From Planctomycetaceae bacterium (GTDB lineage: Bacteria; Planctomycetota; Planctomycetia; Pirellulales; Thermoguttaceae): 14,537 bases of DNA. The translations under genes were made by a program, and so were the position numbers. Under the pieces are notes generated by a model, which was given only the letters and a program-made list of their open reading frames with translations, had not been told where the DNA came from and ran no database searches. Shown piece after piece: positions 1 through 6,670 of the stretch. Position 1 is the stretch's first letter. Every line of letters starts with the position of its first letter. Where the stretch lies: contig JAIRLW010000420.1 of NCBI GenBank assembly GCA_031259095.1, forward strand, positions 1 to 14,537. Direction: 5' to 3'.

Positions 1-124
1 GAAAGTGAAAACGGTATAAGAGACAATTGGGACAAATGTTTTTTTTGTATCAGTATCATTTTTTTCGTCCCGTTTACAGATTACGGTCCGCAGATTACGC
101 TGATTTTCGCAGATTGTTTTTATG

Positions 125-224
125 TTCACCACGAAAAACACGAATGTTCACAAAAAGTTTTAAAAAATGAAAAATGAAAAATAGAAACATCATTTTCGTG
201 TCCCTTCGTGTATTTCGTAGTTAA
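125..224. repeat. Inverted pair of ACCACGAAA-ACACGAA repeat
   Basis: The left arm is 125-144 and the right arm 205-224. The reverse complement of the right arm begins TTAACTACGAAATACACG and the left arm begins TTCACCACGAAAAACACG. About 17 of 20 positions match, around a 60-base AT-rich centre. A more distant CAAAG-type relative may lie at 10181-10220. No coding content is seen. The role is unknown; decayed mobile palindromes are a possibility. Confidence 0.5.
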
Positions 225-390
225 AATCAGTATGAAAAGACAGCGGTGATTGTGTTTTCAGACTTTGTTGTAAAATTAAAAAAGTCGGCTTAGTTTTTTT
301 TGTATCAATTATCTTGTCTTTTTCAATTTTTTTGTTTTTTCGTCAATTAATCAATTAATCAGCAAAAAAACGATACTTTTAAATCATACA

Positions 391-394
391 AGGA
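391..394 (+). promoter_or_regulatory. Ribosome binding site of the RuBisCO-like gene
   Basis: AGGA lies six bases before the ATG at 401. It is one of the few recognisable Shine-Dalgarno sequences in the window and fixes the start. Confidence 0.55.
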
Positions 395-400
395 TAAACA

Positions 401-1585
401 ATGTTTTTTGAAGATTTTAATTCTGTTCAACTGGAACATCAACTGAACGGCAATCGTTTTAAAGTGATTTATCGATTGTTGGGCGATGAAACAACGGCTC
501 GGAATAAGGCGTCGGATATTTGTGCAGAGCAAACCGTTGAATTTCCGGTTCGTCTTCTTCCGCCCGGTGCAATGCAGGAAAAAATCGTCGGCAACATCGA
601 ACAGTTTGAACAAAAAGACGAAACAAGTTGGTTGGCAACAATTAGTTACGCAAACGAAATTACCGCCGGAGAATTTACGCAATTTCTCAATGTTGTTTTC
701 GGTAACATTAGTATTAAACAAGGAATTCAGGTTGTTGCTCTTCAGTTGAATGAGGAAATTCTTAACGGATTACCAGGTCCGGGGTTTGGAATTTCGGGGA
801 TTCGGAAACTTTTAGATATTCCGTTACGTCCGCCGTTGTTTACCGCGTTAAAACCGATGGGGCTTTCCGCACAAAATTTGGCGCGATTGGCAGAACAATT
901 TGCTGAAGGCGGTATTGATATTATTAAAGATGATCACGGTCTTTCCAATCAATGTTTCGCACCATTTGAAGAACGTGTTTCACGTTGTGCCTCCGCTGTG
1001 CATGAAGTCAACGCCCGGACAGGACGCAACGCAATTTATGTACCGAATATTACTGCGCCGATTGAATTGTTTTTTGACCGTGCAGTTCGGGCAAAGGAAC
1101 TTGGAGCCGGCGGTCTCATGGTTACCCCCGGTCTAGTCGGTTGGGATGCGTTGCGACATTTAACGCAAATGCAAATTGGTCTGCCGATTATTGCTCATCC
1201 AGCGTTTATCGGAAGTTACGCGATCAATCCGCAAGGAATTAGTTGTCGGGTGTTGTTTGGAACGCTGATGCGGCTCGTAGGCGCAGATGCAACAATTTTT
1301 CCCAATTACGGCGGACGTTTTCCGTTATCGCATGAAGATTGCCGTGACATTGTTACTGCAAGTCGGGAAAAATTAGGAACCATGCCTGCCATTTTTCCAT
1401 GTCCAGCTGGAGGTATGGAATTGAAAAATATTCGGGATATGATACAAAATTACGGTAATGATATGCTCATTCTGATCGGCAGCGGTCTGTTCAGTCACAG
1501 TGAACATCTCATCAATAATTGCCGGATATTTCTAGAAGAAATTGAAAAAAATAATATTTCAGCCGAATCTTCACAAGGATTTTGA
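401..1585 (+). CDS. RuBisCO-like protein (form IV type, RuBisCO large-chain family)
   Basis: A 394-residue cytoplasmic protein of the RuBisCO large-chain superfamily, at the usual length of form IV RuBisCO-like proteins. Residues about 1-130 form the ferredoxin-like N-terminal domain and about 140-385 the TIM barrel. Visible landmarks are K151-P152 (counterpart of K175), the metal-site loop K176-D177-D178-H179 (RuBisCO has KDDE, so the last acidic ligand is His here), H266 in AHPAF (counterpart of H294), loop 6 region FPNYGGRF at 300-307 without the K334 lysine, AGGM at 336-339 (Ser379 replaced by Ala) and GSG at 360-362. It retains the activating lysine and one Asp but lacks several CO2-fixation residues, so a carboxylase role is unlikely. 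Known relatives act as enolases or isomerases in methionine salvage, or in apionate breakdown; the substrate here cannot be read from sequence. The start is supported by AGGA at 391-394, six bases upstream. The gene stands alone, with no sulfur-salvage or sugar-acid neighbours. Confidence 0.9.
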   Translation: MFFEDFNSVQLEHQLNGNRFKVIYRLLGDETTARNKASDICAEQTVEFPVRLLPPGAMQEKIVGNIEQFEQKDETSWLATISYANEITAGEFTQFLNVVFGNISIKQGIQVVALQLNEEILNGLPGPGFGISGIRKLLDIPLRPPLFTALKPMGLSAQNLARLAEQFAEGGIDIIKDDHGLSNQCFAPFEERVSRCASAVHEVNARTGRNAIYVPNITAPIELFFDRAVRAKELGAGGLMVTPGLVGWDALRHLTQMQIGLPIIAHPAFIGSYAINPQGISCRVLFGTLMRLVGADATIFPNYGGRFPLSHEDCRDIVTASREKLGTMPAIFPCPAGGMELKNIRDMIQNYGNDMLILIGSGLFSHSEHLINNCRIFLEEIEKNNISAESSQGF

Positions 1586-1613
1586 GTAGAGGCGCAATGC
1601 ATTGCGCTTCTAC
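1586..1613. repeat. 28-bp perfect palindrome abutting a stop codon (REP-like or terminator)
   Basis: GTAGAGGCGCAATG (1586-1599) pairs with CATTGCGCTTCTAC (1600-1613). All 14 pairs form, one of them a G-U wobble. It begins directly after the TGA of the RuBisCO-like gene. An AT-rich stretch with six T's follows about 8 bases later (1622-1627), so it could act as a terminator. The TGTAG/CTACA ends shared with the palindrome at 1849-1878 make a dispersed REP-like element more likely. Confidence 0.65.
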
Positions 1614-1670
1614 AAATATTATTTTTTAAAGATAAAAATTGTAACTATTCAGTAACGGCGAAGCCAAGTC

Positions 1671-1705
1671 AGGTAGGCAACTTTTCGCCGAAAGGTTGCA
1701 GGAAT
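1671..1705. repeat. AGGTAGGC-type hairpin repeat, diverged copy
   Basis: CAACTTTTC (1678-1686) pairs with GAAAGGTTG (1690-1698) around a 3-base loop, with one G-U pair. The 5' AGGTAGGC flank matches the better preserved hairpin at 12054-12090. A half copy in reverse orientation lies at about 4832-4853. Confidence 0.5.
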
Positions 1706-1848
1706 TAGTGAAATGTTGGCAATTAGAGTTTCCGACCATTTTGGGGTTCTGATTGCCGTCCGTACACAGGGGCAAATCGGTTAATTGCCGACATTATTAA
1801 CCAAAAAATTTCAGCGAAACATCGCCTATCTTTTGAAACATCGTCGCC

Positions 1849-1878
1849 TGTAGAAACGCATCGCCATGCGTCCCTACA
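1849..1878. repeat. TGTAG...CTACA palindrome (REP-like)
   Basis: ACGCAT (1856-1861) and ATGCGT (1866-1871) form a 6-bp stem with the loop CGCC. It is extended by outer arms TGTAG (1849-1853) and CTACA (1874-1878), with two internal A-C mismatches. It shares ends but not the core with the palindrome at 1586-1613, so the two look like sister members of one palindromic family. No T run follows, which argues against a terminator. Confidence 0.6.
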
Positions 1879-1913
1879 AAAGTGCCGTTTTTAACTGCAG
1901 GAGGTATAGCAAC

Positions 1914-1970
1914 ATGGCGGGAATGGGATTGTTGCTTTTTGCTCTTGAATTGTTTTCGCAGGATTGTTAA
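1914..1970 (+). CDS. Possible 18-residue peptide with a strong ribosome binding site
   Basis: AGGAGG (1899-1904) lies nine bases before an ATG that opens an 18-codon frame (MAGMGLLLFALELFSQDC). It ends 63 bases before the DUF4105 lipoprotein start. The peptide is hydrophobic in its middle. It could be a leader peptide, a chance frame in the decayed element, or the remnant of a longer N-terminus. The only support is the ribosome binding site. Confidence 0.2.
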   Translation: MAGMGLLLFALELFSQDC

Positions 1971-2033
1971 TATTCTCCGACGCGGTTTACCGACGAACCG
2001 AACAATTGTTTTATTCAGACTATTACCGTTAAA

Positions 2034-3584
2034 ATGTTCTATCTGCTGCTCAAAATAAAAGTTACGGCGATTATTGGCTTCCTGTTTGCGGGATGTTACG
2101 GCTGCATGACGACACCGTCTTACACTCCGTCAATGAAAATCCTACCCGCAGAAACTTCGTCGGTGCAATCCCGGCAACGGACAGTCAATACAAATCAGGT
2201 TTATTGCCAACCGGTTCAATCTTTCCGGCAATCGCCAACTGTTCAATTTCAAACACGTCAACCAGCAATCCGTCAACCTCAACCGTATCTCCAGAAACAG
2301 CAAGAACAACAACGGCAACAACTGCAATGGGTAAAACAAAATACGCCGCAACCGATTCAACAAAATTGGGTATCAACCGCTTGGTATGATCCGTTGGGTC
2401 TGCTCGGTTCACCAACGCGATTACCGGTTCAGACATTGGCAACGATTCCGGCTAATCGGCCAATAATTCAGCAAAAAAATCAGCAACACAACCGGCAATC
2501 GTCCAATCCGATTGCTCAGGTTGCCTATCAATCGCCGCAACCGCTTAAACGTCAAACTATTCCGGTTATTCCCAATACTGCAGCAAGCCCTGAACTCTAT
2601 CAACCTTGGAATTTGGACAACTATCGGGTGAAACGATCCGTTTCCAATCCTTATCGTCTTGTTGCGGACACACAAGAATCCGTATCCAATCGAACCGCGC
2701 CGCCGGCAATGAATCCTGATCGGCTGATGAGATTACCGCAACAAACCCGAACTACCAATCCGATTAGTATTCCGGCAACAACAGAAAAAGCGCCGTTACT
2801 CAATTTGGGACGTGATTTGATCAAAGAATTTTCGCCGTCCAATGATCGGAAATGGTCGCAAAACCACGCTGTACTACAAACGGCGGAATTAAACGGTAAT
2901 TGGGTGACGGTTCATAATATTCGGTATTCAAAATACGAAACGGCTGAACAGTACACAACTCAATATTACGACGCAACTTTCGATCTCAACGATATTCGAA
3001 CCATTGATTTGGTGGTTGTTCCGTTTCGGGGAATATCACGATTGGCGCATGTTGAGTCGAGTTTTGGTTTTGCGGATGGGCGACATCTTGGGATGTCGAT
3101 TGAAGCCCGTTACGAGGAAGGGGAACAATATGATCCGCTTGGTGCAGGTTTGCGGCAGTTTGAACTAATTTATGTTTTCGCTGATGAACGTGATATGATC
3201 CGGCTTGGAACCGACATTAATAAAAACGATGTTCATATTTACCGGTTGAAATTTGAACCCAATGAAGTTCGGGCAATGTTTGCCGATGCACTCCAGCGAG
3301 CGAATAAATTGGCGAAAAAACCGGAATTTTATCATCCGTTGACGAATAGCTGTGTTACTAACCTGATTGCACACATTAACAAAGGCAGACCCAAAGCTAT
3401 CCCAAAAGACTATCGAACACTGTTACCGGGTTTAATGGATCATTACGTTTATGACCTGAAACTAATGGACGCCACCGCAAAAACGTTTCAGGAAACAAAA
3501 GAAAATGCCAAAGTCAATTGGCTGGTCGAAAAATTCGGCGATCTCGAATATTTCTCTGCCGGAATCCGACAAAATATGTATTGA
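2034..3584 (+). CDS. DUF4105 (Lnb N-terminal-like) lipoprotein with Gln/Pro-rich stalk
   Basis: A 516-residue predicted lipoprotein. Residues 1-20 are a basic-hydrophobic signal ending FAGC, a loose lipobox that puts the lipidated Cys at position 21. Residues about 40-255 are low complexity, rich in Gln, Pro, Arg and Asn, and probably a disordered stalk. Residues about 285-482 match DUF4105: NIRYSKYETAEQY, YDATFDLNDIRTIDLVVVPF, H339 in AHVESSFGFADG, SIEAR at 355-359, YVFADERDMIRLGT, and EFYHPLTNSC with C440. H339 and C440 are the likely catalytic pair. The family is named for the periplasmic N-terminal domain of Lnb, the Bacteroides lipoprotein N-acyltransferase; most members are uncharacterised. 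An envelope enzyme is a fair inference, and the acyl-transfer role is only a hypothesis. The start has no clear ribosome binding site but gives the signal peptide. It is unlinked to other lipoprotein-processing genes here. Confidence 0.8.
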   Translation: MFYLLLKIKVTAIIGFLFAGCYGCMTTPSYTPSMKILPAETSSVQSRQRTVNTNQVYCQPVQSFRQSPTVQFQTRQPAIRQPQPYLQKQQEQQRQQLQWVKQNTPQPIQQNWVSTAWYDPLGLLGSPTRLPVQTLATIPANRPIIQQKNQQHNRQSSNPIAQVAYQSPQPLKRQTIPVIPNTAASPELYQPWNLDNYRVKRSVSNPYRLVADTQESVSNRTAPPAMNPDRLMRLPQQTRTTNPISIPATTEKAPLLNLGRDLIKEFSPSNDRKWSQNHAVLQTAELNGNWVTVHNIRYSKYETAEQYTTQYYDATFDLNDIRTIDLVVVPFRGISRLAHVESSFGFADGRHLGMSIEARYEEGEQYDPLGAGLRQFELIYVFADERDMIRLGTDINKNDVHIYRLKFEPNEVRAMFADALQRANKLAKKPEFYHPLTNSCVTNLIAHINKGRPKAIPKDYRTLLPGLMDHYVYDLKLMDATAKTFQETKENAKVNWLVEKFGDLEYFSAGIRQNMY

Positions 3585-3653
3585 TAAAAAAAACAATAAG
3601 GTTTGCGGAAATTTTTGGTAATTATTCAGCGGAATTGGCAGATTTGAAATTTG

Positions 3654-3705
3654 GAGTAACTTTATCGACTGAAATCGACTTCAGTCAACTAAAATCGATT
3701 AAAAT
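3654..3705. repeat. Partial or degenerate copy of the MITE interior
   Basis: GAGTAACTT followed by ATCGACTGAAATCGACT, then AAAATCGATTAAAATT, matches the left half and interior of the element at 14385-14485 with the terminal arm shortened. The right arm is missing. It sits between two convergent genes. Confidence 0.4.
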
Positions 3706-3746
3706 TACGGACAAAAAAATTCCACTGAATAATACGACCGTTACCT

Positions 3747-4751
3747 CTAAACGTGAACTTCGATTACATCCTGATCGTTCAAAACATAATCACCTTTCAC
3801 CACTGTTCCATCGTGAACCGCTGAACCCCAAACTTTGCCGAATTTCAGATTCATTGCGTAATCTTTGTGAATCAATTCCGCAAGATCAAGCAATGTTTCG
3901 CCGCGGCGTAACGTAAACGGTTTATTACGATCGGCGTCTTTTTTCTTCGGGTCTTTGGTGTAAATCCGAATCACGTCCAACGATGCATAAATAGCGTTGC
4001 GCAATGGTTCGAGCGTTTCAGTGTTGTTTGCCGAAATTTTAAATTCCCGAAACGGTAACGGACATAGTTCATGGAATAATTCAAGACGATCAACCGCTTC
4101 CGGTTCATCAATCTTATTCGCAACAAAAAATGTTTGCGTGAACGACAATCCGACGTCTTCTTCATCGAGACTTGATTCTGCCGCCAACCGTGTTTTTGTT
4201 GACGCGAGTTTATCGAGAACTTCCTTACATTGTTCCATTCCGCTGTCGTCGCCCAGATCAATCATCAGCAAGGCAAGATCGGCGCTGCGTAACAAACCAA
4301 CAAGATAAGGTTCCAGATAATCCGAAGTGATTGGCGGCGTATCGATTAGTTGTACGAAAACATCGTTCCACGCCATCATTCCGGGTTGCGGTTGTTTTGT
4401 GGTGAACGGATAGACGGCGATTTCCGGTGCGGCGCGGGTGAGCGACGCGAGTAATTGACTTTTACCGGCATTGGGACCGCCAATGACAACCGCTGTGCCT
4501 GCGCCTTGACGCGGAATCCGAAACGATCTTCCAACTCCTCCTTTTTTGCCGCCGCCGGAACGTTGTTGTTCCATCTCTTTTCGCAATTGCGACATTTGCG
4601 TTTTGAGTTTTGCCTGAAGATGATCCGTTCCTTTATGTTTCGGCATCTCGGCATACATCACCTGAAGCCATTTTAATTCTTCTTCCGGTGTTTCCGCACG
4701 GCGATAGTTGTCTTCCGCTTTCTTGTATTGCTGGGTCAGATTGGCAGGCAT
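3747..4751 (-). CDS. Obg/DRG-like GTPase with C-terminal TGS domain
   Basis: A 334-residue cytoplasmic P-loop GTPase of the Obg-HflX superfamily. Residues 1-65 are a charged helical, coiled-coil-prone region, followed by a Gly/Lys linker at 66-74. The G domain carries G1 GGPNAGKS (91-98), G2 around T117-T118 in PFTTKQPQPG, G3 DTPP (137-140), G4 NKID (212-215) and G5 SAN (240-242). A TGS domain occupies about 278-334 (RRGETLLDLAELIHKDY to the C-terminus). The DTPP and PFTT pattern and the TGS tail resemble the DRG subgroup, which in other organisms associates with ribosomes. The bacterial role is not established, and YchF/OlA1 and ObgE differ in domain order. It is convergent with the upstream lipoprotein and about 190 bases downstream of tRNA-Leu on the same strand. 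No ribosome binding site is visible. The G motifs look intact, so it is probably active. Confidence 0.9.
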   Translation of the reverse strand: MPANLTQQYKKAEDNYRRAETPEEELKWLQVMYAEMPKHKGTDHLQAKLKTQMSQLRKEMEQQRSGGGKKGGVGRSFRIPRQGAGTAVVIGGPNAGKSQLLASLTRAAPEIAVYPFTTKQPQPGMMAWNDVFVQLIDTPPITSDYLEPYLVGLLRSADLALLMIDLGDDSGMEQCKEVLDKLASTKTRLAAESSLDEEDVGLSFTQTFFVANKIDEPEAVDRLELFHELCPLPFREFKISANNTETLEPLRNAIYASLDVIRIYTKDPKKKDADRNKPFTLRRGETLLDLAELIHKDYAMNLKFGKVWGSAVHDGTVVKGDYVLNDQDVIEVHV

Positions 4752-4831
4752 AATAAAAAATACAAAATTAAACTAACAATAATGTTCATACGCAATTGGG
4801 AATTGAAGGGGAATCACAAACATGCCAATGT

Positions 4832-4853
4832 TGCCTACCTTGTCTTGACTTGC
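4832..4853. repeat. Half copy of AGGTAGGC-type repeat
   Basis: GTTGCCTACCTTG followed by TTGACTTGCC resembles the right part of the hairpin repeat at 12079-12105 (GCCTGCCTAGATTGACTTGCC). It also matches the reverse complement of 1661-1680. Only one arm is present. Confidence 0.4.
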
Positions 4854-4905
4854 CTATGATTACTCGTCCAATTCCAAAACAATCAGGAAACTTTTTAAGA
4901 AATAC

Positions 4906-4925
4906 GATTTTTAGAAGTTCCTTTA
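4906..4925. repeat. Solo arm of the MITE terminal repeat
   Basis: GATTTTTAGAAGTTCCTTTA closely matches the right terminal repeat at 6577-6594. A degenerate left arm may be AGGAAACTTTTTAAGAAAT at 4885-4903, giving a stripped-down copy beside the tRNA 3' end. Confidence 0.45.
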
Positions 4926-4938
4926 ACAAATTAAGAAT

Positions 4939-5024
4939 TGCCGAAAAGAGGACTCGAACCTCCACCCCGTGTTAACAGGACTAGGACCTGAACCTAGCGC
5001 GTCTGCCAGTTCCGCCATTTCGGC
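4939..5024 (-). tRNA. tRNA-Leu (anticodon CAG)
   Basis: An 86-base class II tRNA. The acceptor GCCGAAA (5024-5018) pairs with TTTCGGC (4946-4940), and the discriminator is A. The D-arm region TGGCGGAACTGGCAGAC is typical of tRNA-Leu. The anticodon stem CTAGG/CCTAG encloses the loop TTCAGGT, giving CAG at 4990-4988. A long variable arm and the T-arm GGTTCGAGTCC follow. It decodes CUG. CCA is not encoded. No strong promoter is evident upstream. Confidence 0.96.
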
Positions 5025-5499
5025 AATATATATTAATGTTGCAACGATTTAATGTTATCAATTATCGATAGTTTCTAAAAGATAATAAAAAGACTATTCA
5101 TAATTGTTTTTATACCAAATGGTTTATAGTATTTCTCATGTTCTAAATTCAGCCGATGAATAAATTACCCTATATTACAAAAGTATTTTCAAATCATTGA
5201 TGAACACACAAAATATATAAAAATTTTCCTTAAATTCTCTCCAAAATAACTTGATAACTGGACTTTTGCAAAGTTGTGTTTCACACTGTAAATAAAAGGA
5301 TTTGAAACATTAAAATCACCCAATTTTGCCATATTGTTATATCATATATTACGTTTCTAAAAATTGTTCTAAAAATCGATATGCTAAGAAAACAAGGGTT
5401 TCACAAATACGGTTTCAATAATTTTTACGGATTTTTCGTTTCATAACGTGCGAAAATTTAAGAGTGAAACGTTTAAAATAAATCAATAATGGTATTTTA
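5025..5499. other. AT-rich spacer, no gene seen
   Basis: Very AT-rich, with stops in all frames and no convincing start. The only structure noted is a weak 7-bp inverted repeat, CGTTTCA (5437-5443) and TGAAACG (5465-5471), downstream of the minus-strand lipoprotein. Its loop is long and it is poor as a terminator. Confidence 0.5.
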
Positions 5500-6471
5500 T
5501 TATTTTATTTTGCTGATGTCAATATCCCCCTTACCGTTTTGGGTAAGTACGATGATCGATGGAGTATCACCGTTGTTATCAATTTTATCAATGCCTTTGC
5601 TATATAATTGATATGAATTTTTATCAACGATATACACGTATGGCTCTGACCAAGAATCAACAGAAATTGGAGGCGAACACTTTAAATCTTGAAGTGATTG
5701 AGGATAATTTCCATATACTTTCTTGTGTCGTTCCAATTCATATGCTATTCTGCACATCTCCAAACAAGCCCTCATAACGAGGATGCGATCTGATTGTATT
5801 TTAACCGACATCTTGTAAATAGTTCCATTACTTCGGCGATCATCATTTTCCGGCAAACGGGCAACTGTAACAACAGCCTCTTCAATATTGTCTTTTAGTC
5901 CGGTAAAAAGGTCGGACGTTACTTTATCTAAATTATCTGGATACGTTTGGAGATATTTATACAACAACACTACTCCCTGAGTCGTAAAAACAAATCCCAT
6001 TGTTTGATCCTCACTATTACCGCCGTAACAAACAGCTTTACCTAAGTTTATCAAAAGGAAAACACTTTGTATAGCAAGTTGTGTGTTTTTTTCGCCAACC
6101 GCCAACCAGTGGTTTTCTTTCAACAATGTTACCAATGGCTTAAAATGTAAGAAAAGTTCCCGTCCATGTTTATTGTGAGGACACAGATTTTTCTGTAAAA
6201 AATTTTCCTTGAACAAAACATCACTTAATTGTTCGAGTAAATATTTTCCGGCAGCAACAAATTTTTTCCTTTCTCCTAAAGTGGAATCGTCTTTAATTGA
6301 CGGGATTAACCGTGCCTCTTCTCCTATATCTACAAGGGAAACGCAATTCTCTTCTGATGCCGTATTTTTTTTAACTGATGTATTGGTATCACTGCAACTA
6401 CATCCCAACATCGCGGATGTAATTAACAATATGAAACCAAAAAATGGAATTCTAATATGAAATTTCATCAT
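5500..6471 (-). CDS. Predicted lipoprotein with pseudopilin-G-like C-terminal segment
   Basis: Not a recognised named family. Starting at the tandem ATG ATG (6471 or 6468) gives 323 residues, with a signal MMKFHIRIPFFGFILLITSA ending MLGC and the lipidated Cys at 24. The frame stays open to a GTG at 6522, but those 17 extra codons lie mostly in the transposon-like element (6495-6593) and would bury the signal peptide, so the shorter start is chosen. The middle is helical. The C-terminal 90 residues, with AYELERHKKVYGNYPQSLQDL, a DSWSEPYVYI strand and QLYSKGIDKIDNNGD, resemble the calcium-loop region of type II secretion pseudopilin G-like proteins. In planctomycetes this segment recurs in uncharacterised envelope proteins without a pilin N-terminus. 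The role is unknown. The element 23 bases upstream may alter its promoter. Confidence 0.75.
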   Translation of the reverse strand: MMKFHIRIPFFGFILLITSAMLGCSCSDTNTSVKKNTASEENCVSLVDIGEEARLIPSIKDDSTLGERKKFVAAGKYLLEQLSDVLFKENFLQKNLCPHNKHGRELFLHFKPLVTLLKENHWLAVGEKNTQLAIQSVFLLINLGKAVCYGGNSEDQTMGFVFTTQGVVLLYKYLQTYPDNLDKVTSDLFTGLKDNIEEAVVTVARLPENDDRRSNGTIYKMSVKIQSDRILVMRACLEMCRIAYELERHKKVYGNYPQSLQDLKCSPPISVDSWSEPYVYIVDKNSYQLYSKGIDKIDNNGDTPSIIVLTQNGKGDIDISKIK

Positions 6472-6494
6472 GGCTTGGTTACCCAGACTCTTTA

Positions 6495-6593
6495 GGGAAC
6501 TTCTAAAAACTTGTTTCTTCACAAACTAAAATCAACCAAAATCGATTTTAGTCGATTTCAGTCGGTCAAAATAATGAGTTTTTAGAAGTTCCC
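6495..6593. mobile_element. MITE-like element with perfect terminal inverted repeats and TA flanks
   Basis: AGGGAACTTCTAAAAACT at 6494-6511 is the exact reverse complement of 6577-6594 (18 of 18). TA lies on both sides (6493-6494 and 6594-6595), giving a 99-bp element between TA duplications, as expected for non-autonomous relatives of IS630/Tc1-mariner transposons. The interior is made of AAAATCGATT and TCGATTTCAGTCG motifs and does not code for a transposase. Related copies or arms are at 14385-14485, 4906-4925 and 7701-7720, and an interior fragment is at 3654-3705. It lies just upstream of the lipoprotein start. Confidence 0.75.
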
Positions 6594-6635
6594 TATAATT
6601 TATCAATCTTCAAAACGTTTGAATCGAGGTATCTT

Positions 6636-6667
6636 AATCAACAAATCAACAAATCAACAAATCAACA
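6636..6667. repeat. Four perfect tandem copies of AATCAACA
   Basis: The 8-bp unit repeats at 6636, 6644, 6652 and 6660 without mismatch. A partial unit continues (TAATCAATCAAC) into the last codons and stop of the HAD gene. The copy number is probably variable by slippage. It lies 3' of the HAD gene. Confidence 0.85.
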
Positions 6668-6670
6668 TAA

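Larger units (their letters stand above)
1..400. other. AT-rich spacer with dispersed repeats, no gene seen
   Basis: No convincing coding frame is seen. CAGATTACG occurs twice (77-85 and 91-99), followed by CGCAGATT at 109-116. A diverged reverse-strand relative lies at about 7634-7663. 125-144 and 205-224 form an imperfect inverted pair of an ACCACGAAA-ACACGAA type repeat, matching at about 17 of 20 positions. 27-43 (GGGACAAATG followed by a T run) resembles the right end of the inverted repeat at 10154-10170, so the window may start inside another copy. An AATTAATC doublet at about 344-360 precedes the RuBisCO-like gene. I see no clear promoter. Confidence 0.55.
1641..1893 (+). pseudogene. 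Decayed fragment, possibly of a transposase; related to 14046-14390
   Basis: Reading from 1751 gives a short frame starting DCRPYTGANRLIADI and continuing through NQKISAKHRLSF before a stop near 1893. It resembles the segment at 14196-14270, which reads DFLPSTGTQSAIADA and then GKKPSAKGHYLW. Both are preceded, 100-140 bases upstream, by an AACTATTCRGTAAC motif (1643-1656 and 14050-14063), so they look like diverged copies of one longer element. The downstream part of the other copy recalls the region around the second catalytic Asp of ISAs1-family transposases. That assignment rests on memory of the family and is weak. The fragment has no start and is interrupted by the palindrome at 1849-1878. 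Confidence 0.35.

Noticed and set aside
3518..3916. 132-residue plus-strand frame between the lipoprotein and the GTPase
   Set aside because: It overlaps two well supported genes, shows no family motif and has no ribosome binding site.
4939..5024. Integration (att) site at the tRNA-Leu gene
   Set aside because: No integrase, and no duplicated tRNA 3' end was seen within the window. The adjacent solo MITE arm is not a tRNA copy.
6472..6522. GTG start at 6522 for the minus-strand lipoprotein
   Set aside because: It adds 17 residues mostly encoded by the MITE and pushes the signal peptide inward.
6636..6667. CRISPR array
   Set aside because: The unit is 8 bp without spacers; it is a simple tandem repeat.
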